A program made the translations under genes and the position numbers. This document shows positions 27,507 through 37,345 of a DNA stretch of 64,000 bases, in pieces; position 1 is the first letter of the stretch; each line of letters starts with the position of its first letter. Source of the DNA: Thermoplasmata archaeon (GTDB taxonomy: Archaea > Thermoplasmatota > Thermoplasmata > Lutacidiplasmatales > UBA184); contig JAKASE010000002.1 in the NCBI GenBank assembly GCA_021819135.1, positions 62,001 through 126,000 of the forward strand. Reading direction: 5' to 3'. The notes under the pieces are model-generated. The model did no database searches. It was not told the origin of the DNA and saw only the letters and a program-made list of their open reading frames with translations.

Positions 27507-28448
27507 TCAGGATAAGGGCTTCGAAGGGGCAGAAGCGGGATCGTCGGGAGGTTCCCGCCCGTCCCGTCCGCGCCGGAACCCGAGGAGGGCGACCGCGACG
27601 ACGATCAGCGCTCCCCCGACGTACTGCAGCGTCGACAGGGTGACCCCGAGGAACCCGTACGTCGCGGCCGCCGCGCCGATCGGTTCGCCGGCGGCAGCGA
27701 CCCCGACCTCGGTCGCCGGCAGGTGGCGGAGGCCGAAGAGGTAGAGCCCGTAGGCGAGCAGGGTGCCGAAGAGGATGACGAAGCCGACGAGGCCGATCAC
27801 CGCGAGCCGGTCCTCGACCCCGTGCGGTGGGGTGTAGGAGAGGAGCGACCCCGCCCCGAACGGGAGCGTCACGATGCCCCCGACGAGGAACCCCCACCCC
27901 GTGACCGACCAGGAGCCGTAGCGCTCGGCGAGCGACTTCCCCGCGAGGGAGTAGTAGGCGGCGGAGACGGCTGCGAGGAGTCCGAAGAGCAGCCCGGCCG
28001 GGGTCACGAGGACACCGATCGACCCGGCGACCGGGTTCGCGACGAGGAGGAGCGTCCCGACGCCCGCCAGCGCGAGCGTCGCGCTCCACGCCCGGGACCA
28101 CTGGATCTGCCCGTGGAGCGCCTCGTACGCCGCGACGATGGGCAGGAACAGGTACTGGAGGAGTGTCGCGGTGACCGCGTTCGAGTACTGGATCGCCGCG
28201 AGATAGGTGACCTGCGAGCCGGCGATGCCGAGGATCGACACCGCGAGGAAGTTCGCGGTGAACGCCGGTCGGGGCTCGTTCCGGAGCACCGCGACCAGGA
28301 GGAGGCCGGCGACGAGCCCGCGGAGAGCGACCAGCCCGAGGACGGGGAAGCCGAAGAAGTCGAAGAGCGCCTGGGCCGCGGTCCCGCTCAGGCCCCAGAG
28401 CCCGGCGGCGGTGATGGCCGAAGCGAATGCGAGGCGCGCGGTACGCAC
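27507..28448 (-). CDS. EamA/DMT-family transporter
   Basis: About ten hydrophobic segments in two EamA-like halves; GLWGLSGTAAQALFDFFGFP. Confidence 0.8.
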   Translation of the reverse strand: MRTARLAFASAITAAGLWGLSGTAAQALFDFFGFPVLGLVALRGLVAGLLLVAVLRNEPRPAFTANFLAVSILGIAGSQVTYLAAIQYSNAVTATLLQYLFLPIVAAYEALHGQIQWSRAWSATLALAGVGTLLLVANPVAGSIGVLVTPAGLLFGLLAAVSAAYYSLAGKSLAERYGSWSVTGWGFLVGGIVTLPFGAGSLLSYTPPHGVEDRLAVIGLVGFVILFGTLLAYGLYLFGLRHLPATEVGVAAAGEPIGAAAATYGFLGVTLSTLQYVGGALIVVAVALLGFRRGRDGREPPDDPASAPSKPLS

Positions 28449-28611
28449 GGGAGTCTCGACCGTCCGAGGAGCGAAGAGGACCGGGGGCTACTAGAGGTTC
28501 CCCCGGCCGGGGTCGGTTGGCGCCGCTCAAGTAGCGGCGGCCGATCCGGCCCGACGCCGAGCGACCGGTGCGGCGCGCACCGCCGCCGCCCGCCGCGAAG
28601 AGGAACGGACG

Positions 28612-29079
28612 ATGACAGAGACCCAGCAGGTGCGAGTGACGCTGACGCGACAGGACGGATACCGGTTCACCGCGGACTGGGGGATGCCGGAGGCGCCGCC
28701 CGGCGTGCTCGATGAGGCGCCGCCCGTCGGGCAGGGGGCGGGTCCGAACCCCTCCCGCCTGATCGCCTCCGCGGTCGCCCACTGTCTCTCGTCGAGCCTC
28801 CTCTTCTGTCTGGAGAAGTCCCGGGCCCCGGCGCGCTCGGTCACCGCGGTCGCCACGGCCGAGATCGCCCGGAACGAGAGAGGGCGCTGGCGTCTCGCGC
28901 GGATCCGGGTCGAGCTCTCACCCGACATCCCGGAGGAGTCCCGCGCCGCCTTTGCCCGCTGCCAGGGGCTCTTCGAGGAGTTCTGCATCGTGACCGAGAG
29001 CGTCCGGCACGGGGTCCCCGTCGACGTGAGCTGGTCGGCGGAGACCCCGCGAGCGCCGAGCGGGCCAGATTCTCGGTAG
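28612..29079 (+). CDS. OsmC-like protein
   Basis: GAGPNPSRLIASAVAHCLSSSLLFCLEK...SVTAVATAEI. Confidence 0.75.
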   Translation: MTETQQVRVTLTRQDGYRFTADWGMPEAPPGVLDEAPPVGQGAGPNPSRLIASAVAHCLSSSLLFCLEKSRAPARSVTAVATAEIARNERGRWRLARIRVELSPDIPEESRAAFARCQGLFEEFCIVTESVRHGVPVDVSWSAETPRAPSGPDSR

Positions 29080-29213
29080 CCTCCCGGGCATCCGCCCGGA
29101 TCGGGAGCGCCGGGGTCCGGCGGTCCCCGGCGCGGGTCCGGACGGGGCTTGCGCCAATCGTTCTATTCCGCGCACCAAAATCGATACTCCCCCCCGGGCC
29201 GGAAGCGAACTCG

Positions 29214-30488
29214 ATGTCCGCGACCCGCGAAGGGAGCTCCACCGCTTCCGCAGCCGCCCGTTCCCCTGGTCTCGCGCCGTACCCCGAATTCCCCTCGGCC
29301 CCCGTTCCGTCCGGCCCGGCGAGTCCGATCACCCCGTCGGCCGGGACCGATCCGGTCCATGCCCCCACGAAGGTCCCGATCCCGGTCCCGGAGAGCGCGA
29401 AGTGGGGCTGGGCCCTGCGACGGCTCTCGGAGTCTGAGGTACGTCTCGAGCCCCCGGTCCCCTCGTCGCCGCCCCGGGTCGGAGACGTCGCCGTGGTGCG
29501 CGTGGCCCAGCTCGGGTACCACACCTCTCTGGTCACCACGGACAACCGCAAGCGGCGCATCTACCCCGGGGACCTTCTCGCGGGGGTGTTCGGTCACCGC
29601 TACGCGACCGACGCGTACGAGGCCGAGGTGGACGGTACGGAGGACCTGAGCCTGCTGACCGCGGGCGGCATGATCGGCACCGTGCGGTCCCGGCACCGGG
29701 GCATGGCGCATCCGACCTCGCTCGAGTTCGTCGGATACCTGGCGGATGCCGAGGGGACCCGAGTGAACCTCAAGGAACGGTTCTTCCGGCCGCCCGCCGG
29801 CCCCGTCGGGCCGGCGCACCCGCTCATCGTCGTCGTCGGGACCGGGATGAACTCGGGGAAGACCACCGTGCTCTCGCAGACGCTGCACGGGCTGAGCCGG
29901 CAGGGCCTGCGGGTGGCGGCCGGGAAGCTCACCGGGAGCGTCTCGAACCGCGATGTCGACGAGATGCGGTCGGCCGACGCCGCCTCGGTCATCGACTTCA
30001 GCGACTACGGGTTCCCGTCGACGTACCTCGCGGACCGGACCGAGCTCGCCCAGCTCTGGGAAGCGATCCTCGCCGAGGGCGCCGAGGGCCACCCCGACCT
30101 CCAGCTGATGGAGATCGCCGACGGCGTCCTCCAGCGGGAGACGGCCATGATCCTCCGGGACGACCGGTTCCGCCGCCGAACGACCGGCGTGATCCTCGCG
30201 GCGGACTGTGCGATCTCCGCGCTCGGCGCGGTGGAGGAGCTCCGGGGCCTCGGGTATACCCTGCTCGGGGTCTCGGGCGCCTTCACCTCGTCCCCCCTCT
30301 TCGTCCGGGAGTTCCGCTCGCGCAGCGCGCTCCCGGTGCTGCCCTCGACCGGCGGCGGCGAGGAGCTGGCCGCGAGCGTTCTCGCCCACCTCTCGATCCC
30401 CGCCTGGACCGGCGCCGCGTTCCCGGGCGAGGGTCCGCTCTCCGAGAGCCCGGTCCGCCCCCACGCTTCCCGGGTGTCGGGGTCGTGA
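29214..30488 (+). CDS. P-loop NTPase of DUF1611-like type
   Basis: LIVVVGTGMNSGKTTVLSQTLHGLSRQGLRVAAGKLTGS Walker A; DLQLMEIADGVLQRET. Confidence 0.6.
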   Translation: MSATREGSSTASAAARSPGLAPYPEFPSAPVPSGPASPITPSAGTDPVHAPTKVPIPVPESAKWGWALRRLSESEVRLEPPVPSSPPRVGDVAVVRVAQLGYHTSLVTTDNRKRRIYPGDLLAGVFGHRYATDAYEAEVDGTEDLSLLTAGGMIGTVRSRHRGMAHPTSLEFVGYLADAEGTRVNLKERFFRPPAGPVGPAHPLIVVVGTGMNSGKTTVLSQTLHGLSRQGLRVAAGKLTGSVSNRDVDEMRSADAASVIDFSDYGFPSTYLADRTELAQLWEAILAEGAEGHPDLQLMEIADGVLQRETAMILRDDRFRRRTTGVILAADCAISALGAVEELRGLGYTLLGVSGAFTSSPLFVREFRSRSALPVLPSTGGGEELAASVLAHLSIPAWTGAAFPGEGPLSESPVRPHASRVSGS

Positions 30489-30543
30489 AGTATCCGCGTC
30501 TCCGAGGACCGCACCGAACCCCTCACCCCCCAGCCCGATCCCG

Positions 30544-32337
30544 ATGAACGAGCCCTCGCGAACCGTGACGGACCCGCCGAAGAGCCCGACGCGGTTCATC
30601 TTCCACCATCTCGTCCGGTTCCGCTGGCCGTTCGTCGCGGCCATCCTCTGGTCGGTCGTCTTCGTCATCGTCCCGATGCAGGTCCCCCTGCTCGCCGGGA
30701 TGCTGGTCAACGGCCTGATCGGGAACCCGGCCTCGTTCTACGGCCTCATCACGCTCACCGGAACGAACGCGATCTTCCAATTCTCGGTCATCGGTCTGGT
30801 GGTGGTGGCGGGGGCGTACGGGGCCACCGCCTTCCTGAGGGCCTCCTCCGTCGCGGAGCTCGGGCGCACGTTCGTCCGAGAACAGCGGAAGGACCTGATC
30901 CGCAAGCTCGACCGCAGCCCGATCGCCTTCCACCAGCGGCTCGGCTCGGGCGAGCTGCTGAGCCGGATGATCTCCGATACGGAATCCACCCGGATGTTCG
31001 TCACGCAGGTCTTCTTCAACACCGTCCAGAACGCGGTGCGCGTGGCGTACCCCGTCGTGGTGCTGGTCCTGATCGATCCCTGGGTCGCCCTCGCCGCGGT
31101 CGCGATCCTTCCGTTCGAGTGGATCATCTCCCGGTACCTCCAGGCGCGGCTCCGGCTCGCTTCCCGTACCGCCCGGGCCACGAAGGGACGCCTCACCGGC
31201 GCGGTGGTGGAGAATCTGGAGGGGATCGAGACGATCCAGACGTCGAACGCGGAGGAATCCGCGATCGGTCGCGTGGCCGACGAGGCGGATCGGCTCGCGG
31301 CCGACGAGATCCGGGTCCGCAGCTACTTCGGCATGATCAACGGAACGACATGGACGCTCACGTCGATCGGCGTCGCCATCGCCTGGGGTATCGGCGGGTG
31401 GCAGGTGCTCCAGGGCGCGCTCACCGTGGGAGCCCTCGTGGCGGTCACCGGCTACGCGGCGCTGCTCTACCTGCCGATGCAGGGGTTCACGTCCACCGCG
31501 AACACCTACCAGAACGGGGTGGTCGCGTTCGAGCGGATCCGGGAGGTGCTCGACGCGCCGAACCCGCTCGAGGGGGACCCCTCGGCCCCTCCCCTCAGGG
31601 TATCCGCCGGGCGTATCGAGTTCGAGGATGTCTCGTTCGCCTACGGGCTCGAGTGGAGGCTCATCGGCGTCGATGTCGCGATCCCCGCGCGGCGCCTCAC
31701 GGTGCTGGTCGGCGCGAACGGTTCCGGCAAGAGCACGGCCCTGAAGCTCATCTCCCGACTCTACGACCCCACGGCCGGGCGGGTCCTGATCGACGGACAG
31801 GACATCCGTTCCGTCAGCCTGGGCTCCGTTCGTTCCCAGGTGGCGGTGGTTCCCCAGTCGCCGATGGTCTTCTCCGGGACCGTCGCCGACAACATCCGCT
31901 TCGGGCAGGGCGGGGTCTCCGACCGGGACGTCGCACGGGCCGCCGAGATCGCCGGCGCCGCTCCGTTTATCGAGCAGTGGCCCGAGCGATACGCGACCCG
32001 GCTCGGCCCGGGCGGGCCACGCCTGTCGGGCGGCGAGGTCCAGCGGATCGCGATCGCTCGCGCGCTCGTTCGACGGCCTCGCATCCTGCTGCTCGACGAA
32101 GCGAACTCCGCCCTCGACCGAGAGTCGGAGTCGCGACTGATCGGCCACCTCGCGACGTTGCGGGGCGAGACGACGGTCGTGATGGTCGCCCACCACCTCG
32201 AGGGGGTGCTCGAGCACGCCGACCACGTGATCCGGCTCGACGGCGGACGGATCGTCCCATCGAGAGATCCCGCCGGGGACGGTCGAACCGAACTCTTCTC
32301 CCGCGGGGTCGGGGCCCGGGGGGTCGGGACGTCATGA
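30544..32337 (+). CDS. ABC transporter, fused TMD-NBD exporter
   Basis: LVGANGSGKSTALKLISRLYDP, LSGGEVQRIAIARALVRRPRILLLDEANSALD; N-terminal exporter-type TM domain. Confidence 0.92.
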   Translation: MNEPSRTVTDPPKSPTRFIFHHLVRFRWPFVAAILWSVVFVIVPMQVPLLAGMLVNGLIGNPASFYGLITLTGTNAIFQFSVIGLVVVAGAYGATAFLRASSVAELGRTFVREQRKDLIRKLDRSPIAFHQRLGSGELLSRMISDTESTRMFVTQVFFNTVQNAVRVAYPVVVLVLIDPWVALAAVAILPFEWIISRYLQARLRLASRTARATKGRLTGAVVENLEGIETIQTSNAEESAIGRVADEADRLAADEIRVRSYFGMINGTTWTLTSIGVAIAWGIGGWQVLQGALTVGALVAVTGYAALLYLPMQGFTSTANTYQNGVVAFERIREVLDAPNPLEGDPSAPPLRVSAGRIEFEDVSFAYGLEWRLIGVDVAIPARRLTVLVGANGSGKSTALKLISRLYDPTAGRVLIDGQDIRSVSLGSVRSQVAVVPQSPMVFSGTVADNIRFGQGGVSDRDVARAAEIAGAAPFIEQWPERYATRLGPGGPRLSGGEVQRIAIARALVRRPRILLLDEANSALDRESESRLIGHLATLRGETTVVMVAHHLEGVLEHADHVIRLDGGRIVPSRDPAGDGRTELFSRGVGARGVGTS

Positions 32338-33953
32338 TCGTCGACCCCCCCCGGCCGTCCGCGCTTTGGACACCGGGGCCGTCCCTCCTGCGCCCTATCC
32401 CCGAGTCATCCCCCGCCGAGGGCCGAACGGTCCCGATCGGACGGACCGCCCTTAGCCGACCGATCGAGGTGAGCGTCGCCGGTGACCCGCGCTCGCGGCT
32501 ACGACTCCTCGTCCTCGCGGGCCAGCACGGCGACGAGGCCCGGGGACGCGTCGCGGCCCGGCGTTGGTGGACCGAGCCCGACCGGCTCGAACCGGTGGAT
32601 GGGACCGGTCTCGAACGGGCCGTCCTCGTCGACGCGAATCCGGACGGCTCGGCCGGTCGCACCCGGACGAACGCCGCCGGCATCGACCTCAACCGGGACC
32701 ACCGCGCGCTGCGGGCACCGGAGACCCAGGCAATCCACCGGTTCATCCGGGAGTTCCGTCCCCACCTGGTCGTCGATGTCCACAACTACCCCGCCCGCCG
32801 GCGTATCCTGCTGGACCGCGGGTGGACGATCGACGAGTACGTCCGGCTCGCCGGGCCGACGCACCCGGCGGTCCGAACGGCGCTCTCGTCCGAGGAGACC
32901 GAGGACCTCTTCCGGTCGGTCACCTCCGACCTCCGCGTCCGCGGGTACTCGAGCTCGCCGTACCTTCTCTACCGCCGGACCGGTCGGCTGCGCCCGAGCA
33001 CCGTCGGGACCCGGGACGCGCGCAACGCGATCGCGCTGCGATACGGAGTACCGACGGTCCTTCTCGAGGGGCGAGACCCCGGCCGAGACGGGACGGCCGA
33101 CGATTTCGAGCGTACCGTGGCGGCCCAGCTCGAGGCCCTGCGCGCGATCGAGCGGTGGATCCTCACGCATCGTCGTCCGCTCCTCCGAGGCCCGCCGATC
33201 CCCGAGGTCGGAGAGCCCGTTCCCGTGCGCGGGAGCTGGGTCGACGAGGGGATGGGGCTCACCGTCTCCCTTCGGAACCTCGGGACGGGCCGTGCCGAAC
33301 CGGTCTCGTGGGCGGCGTACGCGGGCACCCTACGGGTCCGCCGATCGGTACCGCTCCCCCGGGCATACGCCGTGCGCCCCGACAGTCGAACCCGGCTCGA
33401 GTGGCTGCGACGTCATGATTTCGAGGGAGAGGTCGTTCCGTACTCCCGGGTCGCCCGGGTCGAGCCGGTGGCAAGCGGAGTCGCAGCGCACCCGACCCCA
33501 TCGCCATCGCCTTCGGGAACCGCTCCTCCGTTCCCCGTGGCCCGGGACCTCGAAGGGTACGTGGTGTACAGCACCTTGCAGCGCGGCGGGCGTGCGCTCG
33601 CGGTCTGGTGCGAGCGTCAGGCGTTCCCCTCGGTCCGCTCCGAAGACGCGGCCCCAGAGGACGGGGTACCGGGGGACGTTTGGAGGGTCCTCTCCTGGGA
33701 AGATCCTCTCCCGCGCTCGGTCCGGGGATTCCTGGTCGGGATGTCCCCCGGCACCGACCTCGGGGGCGCCGTGGCACCGTCTCCATCACCTCGCGTTGGG
33801 CCATCCGCCTTCCCGGGGACGCTGCCGGTTCCAGAGGCGACGGACCCGACCGGTCGGAGGGACACGGTACCGCAGGCACGGCTCATCCGCCCCCGGACGG
33901 CTCCACCGACCGGGCGGGGGGACCTTGCGGTCGACGCCCCCCGGGCTAAGTAG
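32334..33953 (+). CDS. M14-family zinc carboxypeptidase/deacylase-like protein with Pro/Ser-rich C-terminus
   Basis: LAGQHGDEARG (HxxE), NAAGIDLNRDH, VVDVHNYP; ATGA overlap with ABC gene. Confidence 0.75.
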   Translation: MIVDPPRPSALWTPGPSLLRPIPESSPAEGRTVPIGRTALSRPIEVSVAGDPRSRLRLLVLAGQHGDEARGRVAARRWWTEPDRLEPVDGTGLERAVLVDANPDGSAGRTRTNAAGIDLNRDHRALRAPETQAIHRFIREFRPHLVVDVHNYPARRRILLDRGWTIDEYVRLAGPTHPAVRTALSSEETEDLFRSVTSDLRVRGYSSSPYLLYRRTGRLRPSTVGTRDARNAIALRYGVPTVLLEGRDPGRDGTADDFERTVAAQLEALRAIERWILTHRRPLLRGPPIPEVGEPVPVRGSWVDEGMGLTVSLRNLGTGRAEPVSWAAYAGTLRVRRSVPLPRAYAVRPDSRTRLEWLRRHDFEGEVVPYSRVARVEPVASGVAAHPTPSPSPSGTAPPFPVARDLEGYVVYSTLQRGGRALAVWCERQAFPSVRSEDAAPEDGVPGDVWRVLSWEDPLPRSVRGFLVGMSPGTDLGGAVAPSPSPRVGPSAFPGTLPVPEATDPTGRRDTVPQARLIRPRTAPPTGRGDLAVDAPRAK

Positions 33954-33994
33954 GGCGGATCGCGTTCCCCCGCGACCGGGAACCGGAGGAGAAC

Positions 33995-34294
33995 GTGGAG
34001 CTCGACGAGGTGGTCCTTTCGGTGATCCTGCTCGTGCTCGCCGGCTCGATGGCCACCGTCTCCTTTGCCGCGCGGCGAGAGTACCTCGACCCCCGGTTCG
34101 TCGCGGTGGGGCTCGGCCTCGTGCTGCTCAGCGTCGTCGGCGCGACCTCGCTCTTCTCGGCCCTGTTCCCCGACGCCGAACCGGCGGTCGATATCGGGAT
34201 CGTGCCGCTCGCGCTCCTGGTCCTGGTGGCGGTGATGCTGAACCTGCCGGTGTTCCTGCGGTTCCCTCAGTCGCGCCGCCGCGACCATGACTGA
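33995..34294 (+). CDS. Small membrane protein (three predicted TM helices)
   Basis: 99 aa hydrophobic ORF overlapping the next gene start. Confidence 0.55.
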   Translation: MELDEVVLSVILLVLAGSMATVSFAARREYLDPRFVAVGLGLVLLSVVGATSLFSALFPDAEPAVDIGIVPLALLVLVAVMLNLPVFLRFPQSRRRDHD

Positions 34295-34817
34295 GGTCCT
34301 GCAGCTCGAGACGCGCCAGCGGATCTTCGGGGTCGTTCGCAAGAACCCCGGGTTCAGCGCGCGAGAGGTCCAGCGGCAGCTCGGGCTCGGTTGGGGAGAG
34401 ACCGCCTATCACCTCGACCGCATGGCGGAGGCGGGGGTCCTCCGTCGCGAGCGCGCTCCGAACCGGGACTTCTACTTCGCCTCGGAGGTCACCTGGGACG
34501 ACCGTCGGTATCTCGTCTTCCTGAGAGGAGAAGCGACCCGGAGCATCCTGCTTGCTCTCATCGAGAACCCCGGCCTCTCCCCCGCCGACCTCGCCGAAAA
34601 GCTGGGGATCGCGAGGTCGACGGTCTACTTTCACCTGACCCGGCTCGTGCGGGGGGGTCTCCTCGAGGGACGGCTCGACAACGCGACGCGACGCTACCGC
34701 GTGGCGCAGCCCGAGCAGGCGATCCGGCTCTTGCGCACCTACCGGGAGAACTTCGGGGAGGAGATCGTCAGTCGGTTCGCGGAGATCTTCGGGGCGATCT
34801 TCCCGGAAGCCGAGTGA
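34287..34817 (+). CDS. Transcriptional regulator with two tandem winged-helix domains
   Basis: RIFGVVRKNPGFSAREVQRQLGLGWGETAYHLDRMAEAGVLRRER and SILLALIENPGLSPADLAEKLGIARSTVYFHLTRLVRGGLL. Confidence 0.8.
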   Translation: MTEVLQLETRQRIFGVVRKNPGFSAREVQRQLGLGWGETAYHLDRMAEAGVLRRERAPNRDFYFASEVTWDDRRYLVFLRGEATRSILLALIENPGLSPADLAEKLGIARSTVYFHLTRLVRGGLLEGRLDNATRRYRVAQPEQAIRLLRTYRENFGEEIVSRFAEIFGAIFPEAE

Positions 34818-34965
34818 TCGGCGCCCCCCGGATCACCCCGGTCCGCGCACGGCGGGTCCGGCGGAGGACAGCCGGGGCGGCGATCGCCGCCGTAAGTTCA
34901 TGGGCAGTCGTGGGTCCGGTCACCGCTCGGTCTATGGGCGTCGCGTGATCCTCCCCGGACGGCCA

Positions 34966-35038
34966 TGGGCCGAGGCGGAATCGAACCGCCGATCTCCGCG
35001 TTGTAAGCGCGGCGTCTTCACCACTAGACTACCGGCCC
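34966..35038 (-). tRNA. tRNA-Val (anticodon TAC)
   Basis: GGGCCGGTAGTCTAGTGGTGAAGACGCCGCGCTTACAACGCGGAGATCGGCGGTTCGATTCCGCCTCGGCCCA folds as cloverleaf with stem CCGCG-CTTACAA-CGCGG; CCA not encoded. Confidence 0.95.
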
Positions 35039-36886
35039 GTCGTCGGGGAGAGGCTCCTCCGTCATGGGAGTGTCGGTCGGCCGGGCGAGCCGGTGGCGGA
35101 CCCGGACCGCGAGACCCCGGCCGAGCTCCGTCATGAGCGGTCCGGGCAGGACCGCCTCGCCCACCCCCGCGAGCGCCTCCTCCCGCAGGAGAACGACGGA
35201 GTCGCCGATCCGGATCGACCGGTCGGCGTCCCGTACCCCCGGCGCGAACAGGTCCCCGGTGAGCGGCAGGGATGGATCGACGCGGACGGCGAGGGGGTAC
35301 GGAGCCCCGATGCGCCGGGCCCCGGCGATGGTGAGGTGGAAGAGCCCCCGTTCCTCCCGGACGGTGGCGAGGTCGGTCCGGCCGTCGGTGAGCCGCTGGA
35401 ACCACGGCCGGCCGGCGAGGCGCGGGGTCGGGGTGAAGAGCCGGTCGGCGAAGGCGCGGCCGAACTGAACGCTCGCGAGCTCGTGGAGCTCCTCGCGGAC
35501 GACCGCGAGCGGCCCTCCCGCGACGGGTGCGACGCTGCTCAGCGCCTCCGTAGCCGCCGAGCGGAGGAGCCCGAGCGCCTCGGAAGAGGTGGTGCGTCCG
35601 TCGGAGAGGGTCCATCGTGTCGTTCCGTCTCGGGGCGCGAGGTCCCGGAGGAAGGCGTACTCCTCGGGATCGAGATGGGCGATCACCGAACGGTACGCGC
35701 CGGTCCGCAGGAGGTGCTCGAGACCGGCCCGCACGAGCTCCCGTTCGCTCTCCGTCCACTCGCCCGTGACCGGGATGTCGTACTGGCGGGCCGGCGGCAC
35801 GTCCTCGAGCTCGCGGGGGACGAGCCCGATCGGCGAGCTCACCGAAACGACGTGCACCCGTTCGAGCGGGGCGAGCCCCTCCAGGGCGGAGGCGAACCGT
35901 CGATGCGACCGGGACCGCCGATACGGCTTGGTCTTCGAGCAGGGAACGAGCAGGAGGACCGATTTCGACGGCGGGGGGCGGTACCGCTCGAGGAGCCGGG
36001 CCCGGAACCGGACCATCTCGGGTCGCCGGTGAGACTCGGCGATCGCGTAGGCCCGGGTCGGGCCCCCCGACACCGGGGTCCGCTCCTCGAACGGGCCGGC
36101 AAGGTCCCGGTCGGCGTACCGGAGCATCTCGGCGAGAGCCGGCTCGGCGACCAGGCGGGACTCGACCCGTTCCCGCAGTCGCCCGACCCGAATCGCGGCG
36201 CGCGTCTCGGCGAGCTCCCGCTCGTAGGCCCACCGGACGTGGTCGACCAGCGACCCGGGGGGGTCGGCCCGGCACGCCGGGCACAGGCACCCCCGCTCCC
36301 GGAGGAAGCCGGCACGGTCGACCGGTCCGAGGGCCGGGTCGAAAAACTCCCCGTCGACCGCACGGAGCTCCCCTTCGGTGGTGTCGACGAGGTCGACGCC
36401 TGCGAAGACGAGGAAAGGGATCCGGTGCGGCAGGGCGACCCGAGGGGCCCACAGGAGGGGAGCCGCCCCGAACGCCGCGCGTACGTCGCGGACCGCCTCG
36501 ACGAACGGTCGGCCGTCGTTCCATAGCGCCCGGGCGTTCCCGAGGACGAGGAGCGTCGGCCGCTCGGCGCGCGCCCGCTCGGCGGCCGCCCGGTCGAACG
36601 GCGCGTGGACCAGGAGCGCCCCCTCGCCGACCGCGTGGATCCCGGCCCCGGTCCCGACGATCTCGGGGGCGAGGACCGGGATGCGGAGGTCGACCTCGGC
36701 TCCCTCGGTGGCGATCACGAGGTGCCGGGTCCCGGCCGGAGCGTCCGCCCGACGGACCGAGAGGCCCGGAGCGGGCAGGCCCCCGACCGAGTCGCGGAGG
36801 AGGGCGGGAACCTCGAGCGAGAGCGGGCCGAGCGACGCGGTGCCGAGCAGGGCGAGCCCCTCCCCGGCCGTGACGGTCCTCGGCAC
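35024..36886 (-). CDS. arcS: Archaeosine synthase ArcS (TGT-like paralog) with C-terminal PUA-like region
   Basis: LLLVPCSKTKPYRRSRSHRRF...VHVVSVSSPIGLVPRELEDVPPARQYDIPVTGEW; Zn motif CLCPACR. Confidence 0.85.
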   Translation of the reverse strand: MPRTVTAGEGLALLGTASLGPLSLEVPALLRDSVGGLPAPGLSVRRADAPAGTRHLVIATEGAEVDLRIPVLAPEIVGTGAGIHAVGEGALLVHAPFDRAAAERARAERPTLLVLGNARALWNDGRPFVEAVRDVRAAFGAAPLLWAPRVALPHRIPFLVFAGVDLVDTTEGELRAVDGEFFDPALGPVDRAGFLRERGCLCPACRADPPGSLVDHVRWAYERELAETRAAIRVGRLRERVESRLVAEPALAEMLRYADRDLAGPFEERTPVSGGPTRAYAIAESHRRPEMVRFRARLLERYRPPPSKSVLLLVPCSKTKPYRRSRSHRRFASALEGLAPLERVHVVSVSSPIGLVPRELEDVPPARQYDIPVTGEWTESERELVRAGLEHLLRTGAYRSVIAHLDPEEYAFLRDLAPRDGTTRWTLSDGRTTSSEALGLLRSAATEALSSVAPVAGGPLAVVREELHELASVQFGRAFADRLFTPTPRLAGRPWFQRLTDGRTDLATVREERGLFHLTIAGARRIGAPYPLAVRVDPSLPLTGDLFAPGVRDADRSIRIGDSVVLLREEALAGVGEAVLPGPLMTELGRGLAVRVRHRLARPTDTPMTEEPLPDDGPVV

Positions 36887-36922
36887 GATGCTCCGATCTC
36901 CCTGAAACTGCGGCCGGACCGT

Positions 36923-37279
36923 TCAGTCGCCGGCCGCGCCCTTCGTCGCCTTGCGCCGGGGTGGGCTCGCGGTCGGCGCCGGCGGGAAGAGCGCGGCCCA
37001 CGCCGCGATCAGCGCCTCGCGTCGTTCGGCGCCGGCGTCGGTCCGGCCCCGCCTCCCGATGAGCGGGTCGTGGGTCTCCCGCACGTCCCGAAGGAAGCCG
37101 GCCGGATCGGTGCTCGCGCGTTCGAAGCCGAAGAGGATCAGCTCCCGGAGGAAGCTCGACCGGCCTCTCCAGCCGATGCGCCGACGGACCGCGGGGTTCA
37201 GATGCCGCTTCGCGAGCCGCCAGACCTCGTTCGTCGTCCGGTAGTCCCGGGCCGAGAGTCCGATCATCACCTGAGGCAT
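36923..37279 (-). CDS. Hypothetical basic protein (118 aa)
   Basis: Clean ORF upstream of arcS on same strand; basic C-terminus PPRRKATKGAAGD. Confidence 0.5.
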   Translation of the reverse strand: MPQVMIGLSARDYRTTNEVWRLAKRHLNPAVRRRIGWRGRSSFLRELILFGFERASTDPAGFLRDVRETHDPLIGRRGRTDAGAERREALIAAWAALFPPAPTASPPRRKATKGAAGD

Positions 37280-37345
37280 GGGATCCGGCGGGTCACGTCC
37301 CCCGCTCCTTTCTAGCTATCTCTCCCGCCGGCGCGACCCCCGCGC

